From an uncultured Porphyromonadaceae bacterium (lineage in GTDB: Bacteria > Bacteroidota > Bacteroidia > Bacteroidales > Muribaculaceae), in assembly GCA_947178655.1 (NCBI GenBank), contig CAMWZB010000007.1, positions 1-13,620 of the forward strand: DNA of 13,620 bases. Direction: 5' to 3'. A program made the position numbers and the translations under genes. This document shows positions 1 through 7,794 of this stretch, piece by piece (within the stretch, counting starts at the first letter, position 1; each line of letters begins with the position of its first letter). The notes below the pieces were generated by a model, which saw only the letters and a program-made list of their open reading frames with translations, searched no databases and was not told where the DNA came from.

Positions 1-70
1 CAATTGCTTGTCCGCGGACATATGCGATAAAACAAAAGATGAATATTAATATCGTAATTGTTCTTCTCAT
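1..70 (-). CDS. Partial exported protein (N-terminus only)
   Basis: An ATG at 68-70 opens a frame that stays open to the window edge, giving 23 codons. The peptide begins MRRTITILIFIFCFIAYVRG: a basic start, a hydrophobic stretch of about 14 residues and then a small/polar region. This is a good Sec signal peptide, with possible cleavage just after the Gly. The ATG comes one base after the stop codon of the preceding 188-aa gene (TAA, T, ATG), so the two are almost certainly co-transcribed and translationally linked. It is the most distal visible member of the RHS-led leftward gene string. Nothing can be said about its function because the mature part lies outside the window. Confidence 0.6.
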   Translation of the reverse strand, partial: MRRTITILIFIFCFIAYVRGQAI

Positions 71-71
71 A

Positions 72-638
72 TTATATTAAATTAAAGCATGCATAATTGG
101 TCCGGACTCCCCAAAGTATCTTGACTTCCTCATTTTCATTATAGACCCACAGAACCAGTGAATCACCCGAATCATCGCGATAGCTTATCTCAATCAAATA
201 AATCTTAACATCTTCTCCCAGACTGTGGCATTTTTCGGCGACGCTGCGAGGCAGACTGTTCCAGGCGCGAGGGAATGACTCCGCATCAATTACATCACGT
301 TTTTGCAATATGGCATCACCGCCGAACTTACGGATTATTTCATGATAAGACAGATTCCTGACAGGAAGATTTTCAATCGGAATCAAATTCCCGCCTTTCC
401 CACTTTTTCCCACTGCTCTGTATATCATAGTATCCGGTACTTCGTAAAGGTCGACGTCCCGGTATATACTATCTATTGATTCTTCTTGTGGGACACTATC
501 ATTCGACAATGTGGCTGCGACTGCGTACTCGGATGTACCTTCATACATAACACCCTTTTTTATAACCACCCCTATCAGGCAAGCGATAAAAAAAGCCATT
601 ATAGACCATTCGAGTATTTTCTTACTGTTTGCTTTCAT
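72..638 (-). CDS. Single-pass membrane-anchored hypothetical protein, 188 aa
   Basis: I do not recognise this family. From the ATG at 638 the protein begins MKANSKKILEWSIMAFFIAC, a basic N-terminus followed by one hydrophobic segment at about residues 11-27. That is either a membrane anchor or an uncleaved signal. The remaining ~160 residues are soluble and acidic, with a C-terminal part (about residues 140-188) rich in alternating hydrophobic residues that suggests a small beta-rich domain. The frame can be extended to a TTG at 674, but that adds 12 polar residues before the membrane segment, so I prefer the ATG. It lies downstream of three small membrane proteins and one base before another exported protein, in the string behind the RHS toxin-like gene. 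By position it could be an accessory or immunity-type protein acting outside the cytoplasm; that is inference. Confidence 0.65.
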   Translation of the reverse strand: MKANSKKILEWSIMAFFIACLIGVVIKKGVMYEGTSEYAVAATLSNDSVPQEESIDSIYRDVDLYEVPDTMIYRAVGKSGKGGNLIPIENLPVRNLSYHEIIRKFGGDAILQKRDVIDAESFPRAWNSLPRSVAEKCHSLGEDVKIYLIEISYRDDSGDSLVLWVYNENEEVKILWGVRTNYACFNLI

Positions 639-684
639 CGTGTAGGTAATTTTTGGTAATTCTTGACACTTCAATTGGCATGTG

Positions 685-788
685 TCACTCCGCAGTATAA
701 AGCGAAAGAACCGAGTCGATTTCTTTGATGCACCCGTATACGCTTATACCTGATACTTCAGCCGCATGGCTGTCGTTTTTCCCGATAA
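685..788 (-). other. Unexplained open frame fragment without an ATG
   Basis: The 156-bp gap between the 188-aa gene and the 92-aa gene is not empty. One minus-strand frame is open across it and ends in TGA at 685-687. It reads, for example, GKNDSHAAEV and then IKEIDSVLSLYTAE, which looks protein-like in composition. The frame continues back into the 3' end of the 92-aa gene, in a different register, to a stop about 80 codons upstream. It has no ATG; a GTG in the gap is the only plausible start. It may be a decayed gene end, a frameshifted extension of the neighbour, or chance. I give it low weight. Confidence 0.2.
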
Positions 789-794
789 TGAACA

Positions 795-1073
795 CTACTG
801 TGGTCCACAGCTCATATACATCAGGAATATCGTCAGAATCAGGAGTGACAGCACAATGAATACAATTCTTAACGGCACCACTACCTTTGTAAATGCACCG
901 ACAAGCATCAAATACGGACTAATGAATAGCGCAGTGTTCATGTCAAAGCTGACGTCCCCATGGTATACTTCGAGCAGATAACCCGCCAAAACACAGATAT
1001 AACCGGCATAAAGAATTGTGTAAGCAGTCCATCTTACCAGATTCTTGAGTTCTTTGTCAGTAAATAGTTCCAT
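795..1073 (-). CDS. Small integral membrane protein, 92 aa (third of three similar)
   Basis: This hypothetical protein has three predicted hydrophobic segments. The first is at about residues 12-34 and contains AYTILYAGYICVLAGYLL, the second at about 45-62, and the third at about 66-88, ending in LMYMSCGPQ. It starts at the ATG at 1073. A TTG five codons earlier (1088) is in frame but not needed. It lies 26 bp after the 106-aa gene. Its size, helix layout and a Tyr-x-Gly-aromatic motif in helix 1 match the two genes before it, so the three are probably divergent tandem paralogues. By position behind an RHS protein with a toxin-like tip, an immunity role at the inner membrane is a reasonable guess. 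No sequence motif proves it. Confidence 0.65.
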   Translation of the reverse strand: MELFTDKELKNLVRWTAYTILYAGYICVLAGYLLEVYHGDVSFDMNTALFISPYLMLVGAFTKVVVPLRIVFIVLSLLILTIFLMYMSCGPQ

Positions 1074-1099
1074 ATAAATAAGTTTCAACGAAAAGTATA

Positions 1100-1420
1100 T
1101 TATGGAAAAAGGGAGTATATCTTATACCGCCAGGCAGAAATTTCAAAGAAAACTATTAAGCACAATGTGACTAATAGCGCTAACAGAATTGTATTGACTA
1201 TGATAGCCTTCCCTCTTAGGTCGGCAGCGGCGGCGGCAATATTGCTGATAATAAAGTATACGATGATTAACGGTATTGTGAGAACCGTTGCCAATAAGAG
1301 CCCCTCCATTCCAAACGCACAGAGGCAAGATACGTCGAAGAGAATAAGAATTGTATACCCGCCATACATTATCAAATAAGCCAACAGGTGGTCCACACGT
1401 ATGAATTTAGGATTCTTCAT
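1100..1420 (-). CDS. Small integral membrane protein, 106 aa (second of three similar)
   Basis: This hypothetical membrane protein begins MKNPKFIRVDHLLAYLIMYG. Hydrophobic segments lie at about residues 12-36 (containing YGGYTILILF), 39-62, and 73-96, with a short basic/aromatic tail. Its ATG overlaps the stop of the 109-aa gene by four bases (ATGA at 1417-1420), so the two are translationally coupled and the start is secure. The layout is the same as in both neighbours: short polar N-terminus, aromatic-Gly-rich helix 1, helix 2, a basic or polar loop, helix 3. I do not recognise a named family. Coupling to an adjacent look-alike behind an RHS toxin-like gene is typical of immunity gene arrays, but function is inferred from context only. 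Confidence 0.7.
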   Translation of the reverse strand: MKNPKFIRVDHLLAYLIMYGGYTILILFDVSCLCAFGMEGLLLATVLTIPLIIVYFIISNIAAAAADLRGKAIIVNTILLALLVTLCLIVFFEISAWRYKIYSLFP

Positions 1421-1746
1421 ATGCTCACCTTAATAAAACCCGTATAACTAATAACATACTTACACAACGTGATTATAAACAACGTAAGCAGTGTTATGAC
1501 GAGAGTTACTGTAAACGTATTAACCACACTCTTCGAGAACAGACGGCCTAACAGCTTATAGTTCACAGCGGAATAAATCGCTCCGAATATAGATGACAGA
1601 ACCATCGGCATAATAAGCCATTTAGGCTTGGAGAGAAATGTACTGAGATAATAAACCACGATGGCGACAAAACCCGCATACAAGTATATGAGGGACCCCA
1701 CCAGCAACGCGTATTTCTTTATTGTTTCTATTACTTTTGACTTCAT
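1417..1746 (-). CDS. Small integral membrane protein, 109 aa (first of three similar; candidate immunity protein)
   Basis: This is the first gene after the RHS protein, 116 bp downstream of its stop on the same strand, which is the usual place for the cognate immunity gene of a polymorphic toxin. From the ATG at 1746 it begins MKSKVIETIKKYALLVGSLI. A basic N-terminus is followed by helix 1 (about residues 12-35, with LYAGFVAIVVYYL), helix 2 (about 43-62) and helix 3 (about 74-102). An in-frame TTG at 1794 would add 16 residues; I prefer the ATG. Base composition is AT-rich: 19 of 60 bases are G or C at 1441-1500, like the RHS tip and unlike the RHS core. The family is unknown to me. A membrane location would suit a toxin acting in the envelope. 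Confidence 0.7.
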   Translation of the reverse strand: MKSKVIETIKKYALLVGSLIYLYAGFVAIVVYYLSTFLSKPKWLIMPMVLSSIFGAIYSAVNYKLLGRLFSKSVVNTFTVTLVITLLTLFIITLCKYVISYTGFIKVSI

Positions 1747-1862
1747 GGTTGATATTAAAAAAGAATGATATATGTACAGGTCTACGCTTATCAATACAAT
1801 ATGTATAGCTTCTTAACTCCCATATAATGTGGGTAAAGAAACAAACTACTACGTTTTAATAA

Positions 1863-4800
1863 TTATTTGGTTCTCTCATATTCATTACTAGCTTTATCCT
1901 GCATCGATTCCATTAAAAATTTAGGTAATCTGTACAATTCATGGCCAAGATTAATTTCTATTGGCTTTTTTATATTGAGGATTTCAATAGATATAACTGG
2001 TATTTTGAAGTCAGGAACCTCGATTCCGCCACTAATTAAAACCTCTTTTACAGTAGTCGCACAATTATTATTAAACAAATTATAACCTGTTTTAGCCATC
2101 TCAACAAATTTCGCTCGCATTACTGCATCTTGTTCAGGTGTGGATTCAATTTCGTAAGCTAAATCATAATTATAATTACTCTTGGTTTTATCATCCTGAC
2201 TGTCTTCGGTTTCTTCATTATATGATGAGTCTAAGAATTCTTGAGGAGAGTCCCATGATCCAACCGCTACGTCATTAAACCTGCGCCCTGATCCAGAACT
2301 ATTGAAGTATTTCTTATTTCCATTAATTGAATAATATTGCCATTTCTCATTTTCATCCTGAATAAGCATCGCTATATGACCAATTTGGGCCTCCCATATA
2401 CATAATATCACAACATTATCACCTGAGGGGTCAGTGTATTTGATAGGATTACCGCCGCAATAGCTCCAGGGCGACCACCAGGGGTAGTCTCCGGCATTAC
2501 GGTCGGCGCCGTCCCAGTTGACGGCAGTGCTGCGCAGGCCGCGCGGGCCGAAGTCATAATCGCCTGCGGACTGACCTCTGAGGCGCTCCTTGCCGGCAAA
2601 GAGTGTGGCACGCTGGCCTGACGGCTCCCGCCACGGCTCGCCGTAGGGATAGTAGCCGATATGCTGCTCGATTTCGCCCGAGGAGTCGGTCGTGATGGTG
2701 ACGTTGCCCTGCCAGTCCGTGAACATGAAGTGGGCATTTCCACGGCCGTCGAAATAACCGCCTGTGAAGTCTATCCGCTCGAGGGTGTCGGCGTTGAAGG
2801 TGTAGCTGCCCATATACCGGCGGTCGGAAGTCACAGTCTGCACTCCGCGGACATATTCGTATTCGGTCTGCCTCACCTTGCGCCCGGTGGCGTCGTTGAC
2901 CCGCTCGCGCCGTGGTGCCGTGGTGGTATACTGTCCGCTTCCTGCGCTATACAAGGTCGGCAGGCCGAGAGTGTTGTAGATGACGGTCTCGAGCATTCGG
3001 CCGGAGTCCTTGGTCAGACGGCCGGCGTCATTGTAGTTTATTATGCACGACGGCATGTACGTGCCATAATACCAACCGGTGCGGCCATAGAAGTTACGGC
3101 CGGTCTCTTCGGTGATATTCGATGCCATCTTGCTCAGACGGCCGTCCTCATAGGTCATGGTGAGGTCGTCGAGCATGCCGAACACTTCCGTTTCGCCGTC
3201 AAGGTCTACGATGCCGTGGCGCTTCACTGTTTTCACCCGGGCGAGGATGTCGTAGGTATATGCGGTCGAGAAATCGGCTTCAGGAGTGGACTCCGGCGCG
3301 GTATAATCGGCCGCGATGAGTCGGTCGTAGCGGTCGTAGCGATAGTCATAGCGGCCTCCCTGCGTAAGTCCGCGTGCCGAGGGTGTGCCGTTATACCGTG
3401 GAGTTGTTCCGTCGGCATAGTGGATGGTCTCTGTCAGCCGTTGTCTTATTGGTTCTACGTCGAAGGGGCCCCGAACAACAATGTCATTCTGAGCTGCGGC
3501 AGTACTGTAGTAGTGGCCTGCTATATCAAGGGGATTCGGTCGCACCAGTGTGAGCGGCACTCCGGTCTCTATCTTCACGGGCCAGCCGTGAACGTCGTAG
3601 GTATATTCGCGGCTTACGTTAGCCGGCACCATCTCGCCTGCGGTCGTACCTTCGAGTCCGATGACGGTCTTGCCTACCTGACCGACCGCGTTATAAGTAT
3701 AATCGGTGATAACGGCCGGATGGCCGGCATAGAGAGTGCGTTCCTGCGTCATCCGGCCACCTCCGTCGTAAGTGAATGTGCGGGTGACCGTATGCTTCTG
3801 CCACGTCGCTTTTGTCTTGTCATAGACATAGTCAGTGGTGGAGACGGGCTGACTGGCATAGTTGTAGGTCGTCGAGGTGATGATGCGGCAGTCAGCGCGG
3901 TCGGTGACGCGACATGTCACACGTCCGGCATTGTCGTAGCGGTACATCTCGCTGACACCTCCGTTATCGTCGGTGGCGGCCCACATGCCCGTCGCCAGTC
4001 CCACGGGAGCGGAAAGATATGTACCTCCGGCAGAAGGGAGCGAAGTCTGAGAGGCGTAGTTGTCGTAGTACATGGCAAGGCGGACTGTGTTGTCGGCAGG
4101 GAAGGTGAAATTCACGCTGTATCCTTTAAGTCCTGACCCGGGGGTGCCGGCCACTGCCGTGCAAGGTCGTGCGAGCTGTGCCCTTTTGGCGGCACCGACA
4201 GTCATGGTCGCCTCGGTGACAAGGACCTTTCGCCCGGCCTTGTCATAGAAGTGAAGTCTCCACTTAGAGCCGAGGTCGGCATCATTCTCGGCGACGAGAC
4301 GTCCGGCATCGTCATAGACGTATTCCGACGCGCTGCGGCCCGGAATCTTGCTGTAGACGAGACGTCCGCGCTCGTCGTAGCGGTAGATATAGGCTTTGCT
4401 CAGAAGAGCGGCCGAAGACGCCGGATACGAAGTATCGGACATATCAGGCGGCAGGACATAGCGCAGGGCGCCGTAGTCATCGTAGACATAGCGCGTACTT
4501 GAGGCTCCCTGTTTACGCATGACGGTATTGCCCCTGAAATCAGTGAAGGTAAGTATCTTCACTCCGTCCTCATCGGTGCTCTCGTCGACCGTCAGGGCAC
4601 CGGTGGCATAGTAACCCTTGAACTGTATGCCGCCGTCGCTGCCGACTTCGTACCGGGCGCATTTATATGTGCCTGTACTATTGACCCTGCGGCGGACAGT
4701 GGCCTTATGGTCGCCCGTATGCCAGGCACTGCCGGCCTTGAGGGCCGATACGGCCAAAGCTCGTTGCGAAGGCTCGTACGATGTGACGGTCCAGGGCCTG

Positions 4801-7772
4801 TCATCGCCGTAGTACGACGAGGCTGCCGATGCGACATCCGACTCCGAGGGGGAGTCCGAGCCAACTGCAGCGGCGCTGTATGTGCGTACGGGACGGCCCA
4901 TATCATCGTAGCCGTAGGCTGAGGCTATATACTTCCAGCCGGACTGATTCAGAGCAGACACATCAGACACCTTACGCCCGAGTCCGTTGAAATTGCTGCG
5001 CGTATACGGATGGTCGGCCGACGCTGACGACGAGCGCCACATAGTCTGTTTCACATAGTTGTCGCCGCTCTGAGCGATGGCGTAGTCCCACGACATGAGC
5101 GTGCCGATACCGCTGATACCCGTGCTCTCAAGACGTCCGGCGGCATCATAGGTGAATTCCGTCTTTATTCCGGCAGGCGTAGTCATCGATTTTACGCCGA
5201 CACCAGGTTCCCACTCGGCCAGGCTCCGGAGGCCTCCGACGGTCATGGTGAGAGGGTAGCGTCCTGATGTATCCCATGTATACGACGATACGATACCGGC
5301 ACGGTCGGTGGAGGACAGTAAATTGCCATTGCCGTCCCACTCCACGGTGGCCGACGCATATTCGGAGGATGTGCCGCGTCTGCGGTAGACCGACACGGGA
5401 CGGAATACCGATGCCGTACCGAAGCGCTTCATATCGGCACGGACTGATGTCACAGCCTCTCCGCAGCGGACAGTCTGACCGATGGCAACGCCTTTCAGAT
5501 TGGCAGCCACCATCTGGCTCTGCACTGCTGATACGTTCTTGTCGGGATACGTCAGCGTGCGTACGACTGTGCCAGTCGCGCCCGTGGTACGCTCCTCGAC
5601 AAGCAGGTCTGTATCGTCCACATAGCTGAACATCTGCGACGTGACATACTTGCCACCTTCGCGAGTCTCTGTCGTCGTTTTGCCTGCCAGTCTCGTGCGG
5701 TATGGCTCGATGGATATCTTCAGGCGCATATAGACACTGCTCTCATTAAAGTCAATAGGCTCCATAGCCGGGTAATCATAGTCCGGGGGAATACCTGCGC
5801 TACAAATAGTGTACCAATTATATACAAGTCCTCCCGTAAAGTCAGGCGCAGAAAGATTCACCACCATACCGTCGGAGTAGAGTTTTCGTTTGATAGAATG
5901 GCCAAAGCATGTCGAACCGGCTACATCATCGTATTCCATCTGCTCGCAGTACACCTCCGCATAGCTGTTCGAAGTGCTTTTGAAAACAGTCTGCTTCACA
6001 AGCTGAGGACCGGAGGAAAACGCACTTCCGATATTGAGCACACCGTCGCCGAACGGCTCATAAATCCCGGGCCTATCCTCGATTCCGAATTTCTCGAAAT
6101 TATAGACTGTCTTTCCCTCTGCACTGATTTCAGTGACTTCCGGATACCAGACGGGGACAACACCTATATGGTTTTCGAGATAATTCGATTCTGACAATAT
6201 AGATATCTTTGTTATTATTGTAGAACGGCCACCAACTCCTTCCGATTCCGGGGGAATATAACTGACATAATCACGCAACTGAATGAAAGTGTCGAGGGTA
6301 GGCGCATATTCACACACGGCCAGTCCGTCGCCATTCTCTCCGTATGTATAGTCTACAATCTGCGGAGTCTCGTCGTCGTCACTCTCTCGCATGATTATTG
6401 ACTTTACCCTAAGGCCTCCGCCACAGTTAAGCACGGGAGCCTTCTCTATGCGATCGGCATCGCCTCGCGGCGATTCAAAATCGGCAAACCGGTGCATCTC
6501 ATAGTCCCATTCCGCACTACCGCCGGTAGGATAGATGACCTTGCGGAGCATATAGCTTTTCATATAGCCTTCATCGACATTACGGGAACCCATTTCGCAA
6601 TGGAAATCGTTCGGACCGTTCCAAAAGTCAAGGTTGGCATATAGAGTGACACTGCATCCGGTGTTTCTTGTATAGTACCCCCACCAGTCTTTAGCATAAT
6701 TGTAATTTGGCAAAGGGTAGTATTCAAACGAATATGTACCGACGTCACCGGTGATTGACAACGGCATGTGCGTCGTAGTATCAAAATTGAATGAATACGA
6801 CTTTATCGTCTTGTTTCCGACTTTGGCAACAAGACTCGCTATATGCATGTCCTTATCTCCTCCAAGATAGCTTATCTCAACCGAATGCCCGGCAAAAGAT
6901 ACTGATGTCAGCAGTTTTCCATTATCAAAATGCGGATGCGCATCACCCGCATGTTGTGTAGTCAATGTTTTTATATTGCTTGTTTTTTCATATGAAAAAA
7001 CTCTTGGTGCCGGATGACTCAGATTACGGTAGTACGATTTATAATCCCTGTACGTAAACGTAACCTTGCGACCTGAAGGACAGGTAATCGTCGACGGAAA
7101 CCATTCGGTAGTGAACGCGCGGGCCATCGAAAATTCTCCTGCGACATCGAACTTATACACATATCCGTATGGGTCTGTGATGGAGAACTCCGTCAGTGTC
7201 GAATCTGCTTCTATACGGAACTCATCCTTGCCGGCTGTGATTGCCTTTCCTTCCCTGAACATGAAACTGAACTGTCCCGAAGGAAGCTGAACGGTGAATA
7301 TATCCGGGCAGGCATCCGTGTAAAACGACGGGAAAGTAGTCGCGCTTAAATCCAGCACTGAATCCGTCATGGCGTGGTAGCACTCGTTATGTGTGAGATA
7401 CGGTTTATTAGCTACCGGTGTGAAAAGACCGTCGGGACGCCCGAGGATACGCCTTGACAGGCGGATTGACGGATACATAGTCCACCCGTGCCCCCACGGA
7501 CACGGGTCGTCATCTACCCTGATTCCGTTGGAATGGTATCTATACTCGAAGGGAATGGACAGGCCTTCGGCATCAAGAGTATACAGCGGTACGGAAAACT
7601 CCGCAGCACCTGTCACAAGTGCCGGACGAGGTGAGGTGACTTCGCGGATGGTAGCGGCGGTGGGGCTTTCGGGCCATATTTCTTTGTCTGTCCACGTGAA
7701 GGCCTCGCCGGACTGTGCCGCCGCGATGAACGCCGACAGCATAAGGGCCATGGTTATTGCAAGATTCTTCAT
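1863..7772 (-). CDS. Secreted RHS/YD-repeat protein with C-terminal papain-like tip (putative polymorphic toxin), 1969 aa
   Basis: A very large exported protein. The ATG at 7772 starts a clear signal peptide (MKNLAITMALMLSAFIAAAQ, cleavage near residue 19). An upstream TTG at 7805 is in frame but would put 11 polar residues before the signal and overlap the previous gene. Residues ~40-110 (TGAAEFSVPLYTL, then YHSNGIRVDDDPCPWGHGW) match the N-terminal domain common in Bacteroidetes RHS proteins. YD repeats run from about residue 800 to 1700, for example YDAAGRLEST (875), YDERGRLVY, YDDAGRLVAEN and YDNAGRV (1279). The RHS core follows (YYPYGEPWREP near 1706; SPWSYCGGNPIKYTDPSGD ending at 1785), then a 184-aa tip. 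In RHS toxins the repeats form a cocoon around the toxic tip. There is no PAAR or transmembrane N-terminus, so export is probably Sec followed by an outer-membrane route. It lies 22 bp after the 319-aa gene, likely in one operon. Confidence 0.88.
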   Translation of the reverse strand: MKNLAITMALMLSAFIAAAQSGEAFTWTDKEIWPESPTAATIREVTSPRPALVTGAAEFSVPLYTLDAEGLSIPFEYRYHSNGIRVDDDPCPWGHGWTMYPSIRLSRRILGRPDGLFTPVANKPYLTHNECYHAMTDSVLDLSATTFPSFYTDACPDIFTVQLPSGQFSFMFREGKAITAGKDEFRIEADSTLTEFSITDPYGYVYKFDVAGEFSMARAFTTEWFPSTITCPSGRKVTFTYRDYKSYYRNLSHPAPRVFSYEKTSNIKTLTTQHAGDAHPHFDNGKLLTSVSFAGHSVEISYLGGDKDMHIASLVAKVGNKTIKSYSFNFDTTTHMPLSITGDVGTYSFEYYPLPNYNYAKDWWGYYTRNTGCSVTLYANLDFWNGPNDFHCEMGSRNVDEGYMKSYMLRKVIYPTGGSAEWDYEMHRFADFESPRGDADRIEKAPVLNCGGGLRVKSIIMRESDDDETPQIVDYTYGENGDGLAVCEYAPTLDTFIQLRDYVSYIPPESEGVGGRSTIITKISILSESNYLENHIGVVPVWYPEVTEISAEGKTVYNFEKFGIEDRPGIYEPFGDGVLNIGSAFSSGPQLVKQTVFKSTSNSYAEVYCEQMEYDDVAGSTCFGHSIKRKLYSDGMVVNLSAPDFTGGLVYNWYTICSAGIPPDYDYPAMEPIDFNESSVYMRLKISIEPYRTRLAGKTTTETREGGKYVTSQMFSYVDDTDLLVEERTTGATGTVVRTLTYPDKNVSAVQSQMVAANLKGVAIGQTVRCGEAVTSVRADMKRFGTASVFRPVSVYRRRGTSSEYASATVEWDGNGNLLSSTDRAGIVSSYTWDTSGRYPLTMTVGGLRSLAEWEPGVGVKSMTTPAGIKTEFTYDAAGRLESTGISGIGTLMSWDYAIAQSGDNYVKQTMWRSSSASADHPYTRSNFNGLGRKVSDVSALNQSGWKYIASAYGYDDMGRPVRTYSAAAVGSDSPSESDVASAASSYYGDDRPWTVTSYEPSQRALAVSALKAGSAWHTGDHKATVRRRVNSTGTYKCARYEVGSDGGIQFKGYYATGALTVDESTDEDGVKILTFTDFRGNTVMRKQGASSTRYVYDDYGALRYVLPPDMSDTSYPASSAALLSKAYIYRYDERGRLVYSKIPGRSASEYVYDDAGRLVAENDADLGSKWRLHFYDKAGRKVLVTEATMTVGAAKRAQLARPCTAVAGTPGSGLKGYSVNFTFPADNTVRLAMYYDNYASQTSLPSAGGTYLSAPVGLATGMWAATDDNGGVSEMYRYDNAGRVTCRVTDRADCRIITSTTYNYASQPVSTTDYVYDKTKATWQKHTVTRTFTYDGGGRMTQERTLYAGHPAVITDYTYNAVGQVGKTVIGLEGTTAGEMVPANVSREYTYDVHGWPVKIETGVPLTLVRPNPLDIAGHYYSTAAAQNDIVVRGPFDVEPIRQRLTETIHYADGTTPRYNGTPSARGLTQGGRYDYRYDRYDRLIAADYTAPESTPEADFSTAYTYDILARVKTVKRHGIVDLDGETEVFGMLDDLTMTYEDGRLSKMASNITEETGRNFYGRTGWYYGTYMPSCIINYNDAGRLTKDSGRMLETVIYNTLGLPTLYSAGSGQYTTTAPRRERVNDATGRKVRQTEYEYVRGVQTVTSDRRYMGSYTFNADTLERIDFTGGYFDGRGNAHFMFTDWQGNVTITTDSSGEIEQHIGYYPYGEPWREPSGQRATLFAGKERLRGQSAGDYDFGPRGLRSTAVNWDGADRNAGDYPWWSPWSYCGGNPIKYTDPSGDNVVILCIWEAQIGHIAMLIQDENEKWQYYSINGNKKYFNSSGSGRRFNDVAVGSWDSPQEFLDSSYNEETEDSQDDKTKSNYNYDLAYEIESTPEQDAVMRAKFVEMAKTGYNLFNNNCATTVKEVLISGGIEVPDFKIPVISIEILNIKKPIEINLGHELYRLPKFLMESMQDKASNEYERTK
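1866..2417 (-). other. C-terminal tip of the RHS protein: candidate permuted papain-like (NlpC/P60 superfamily) toxin domain
   Basis: This is residues 1786-1969 of the RHS protein, immediately after the DPSGD core end. It has the sequence logic of a circularly permuted papain-like fold. An early histidine lies in a beta-like stretch (IGHIAMLIQD, His1799). A late cysteine follows an Asn run at the start of a helix (YNLFNNNCATTVKEVL, Cys1904). Ahead of it is a TPEQDAVMRAKF helix of the kind seen before the Cys in DUF4105-like and related permuted NlpC/P60 domains. Such enzymes are amidases, peptidases or acyltransferases. The tip is sharply AT-rich: 17 of 60 bases are G or C at 2161-2220, against 41 of 60 at 2521-2580 in the core, which suggests the tip was acquired separately. 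The exact family and substrate are unknown to me; the fold call is by motif only. Confidence 0.5.
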
Positions 7773-7794
7773 ATCGGTCTTAAGTGAACATGTT

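Noticed and set aside
1817..1833. CCCATATAATGTGGG imperfect inverted repeat after the RHS gene
   Set aside because: On the transcribed (minus) strand the stem is only 4 bp and is not followed by a T-run, so I do not call a terminator.
2661..4136. Long plus-strand open frame (491 codons) opposite the RHS core
   Set aside because: It is antisense to a clearly real RHS core in GC-rich DNA where stops are rare; its composition (Val/Gly/His/Ile-rich, no domain motifs) is that of a shadow frame.
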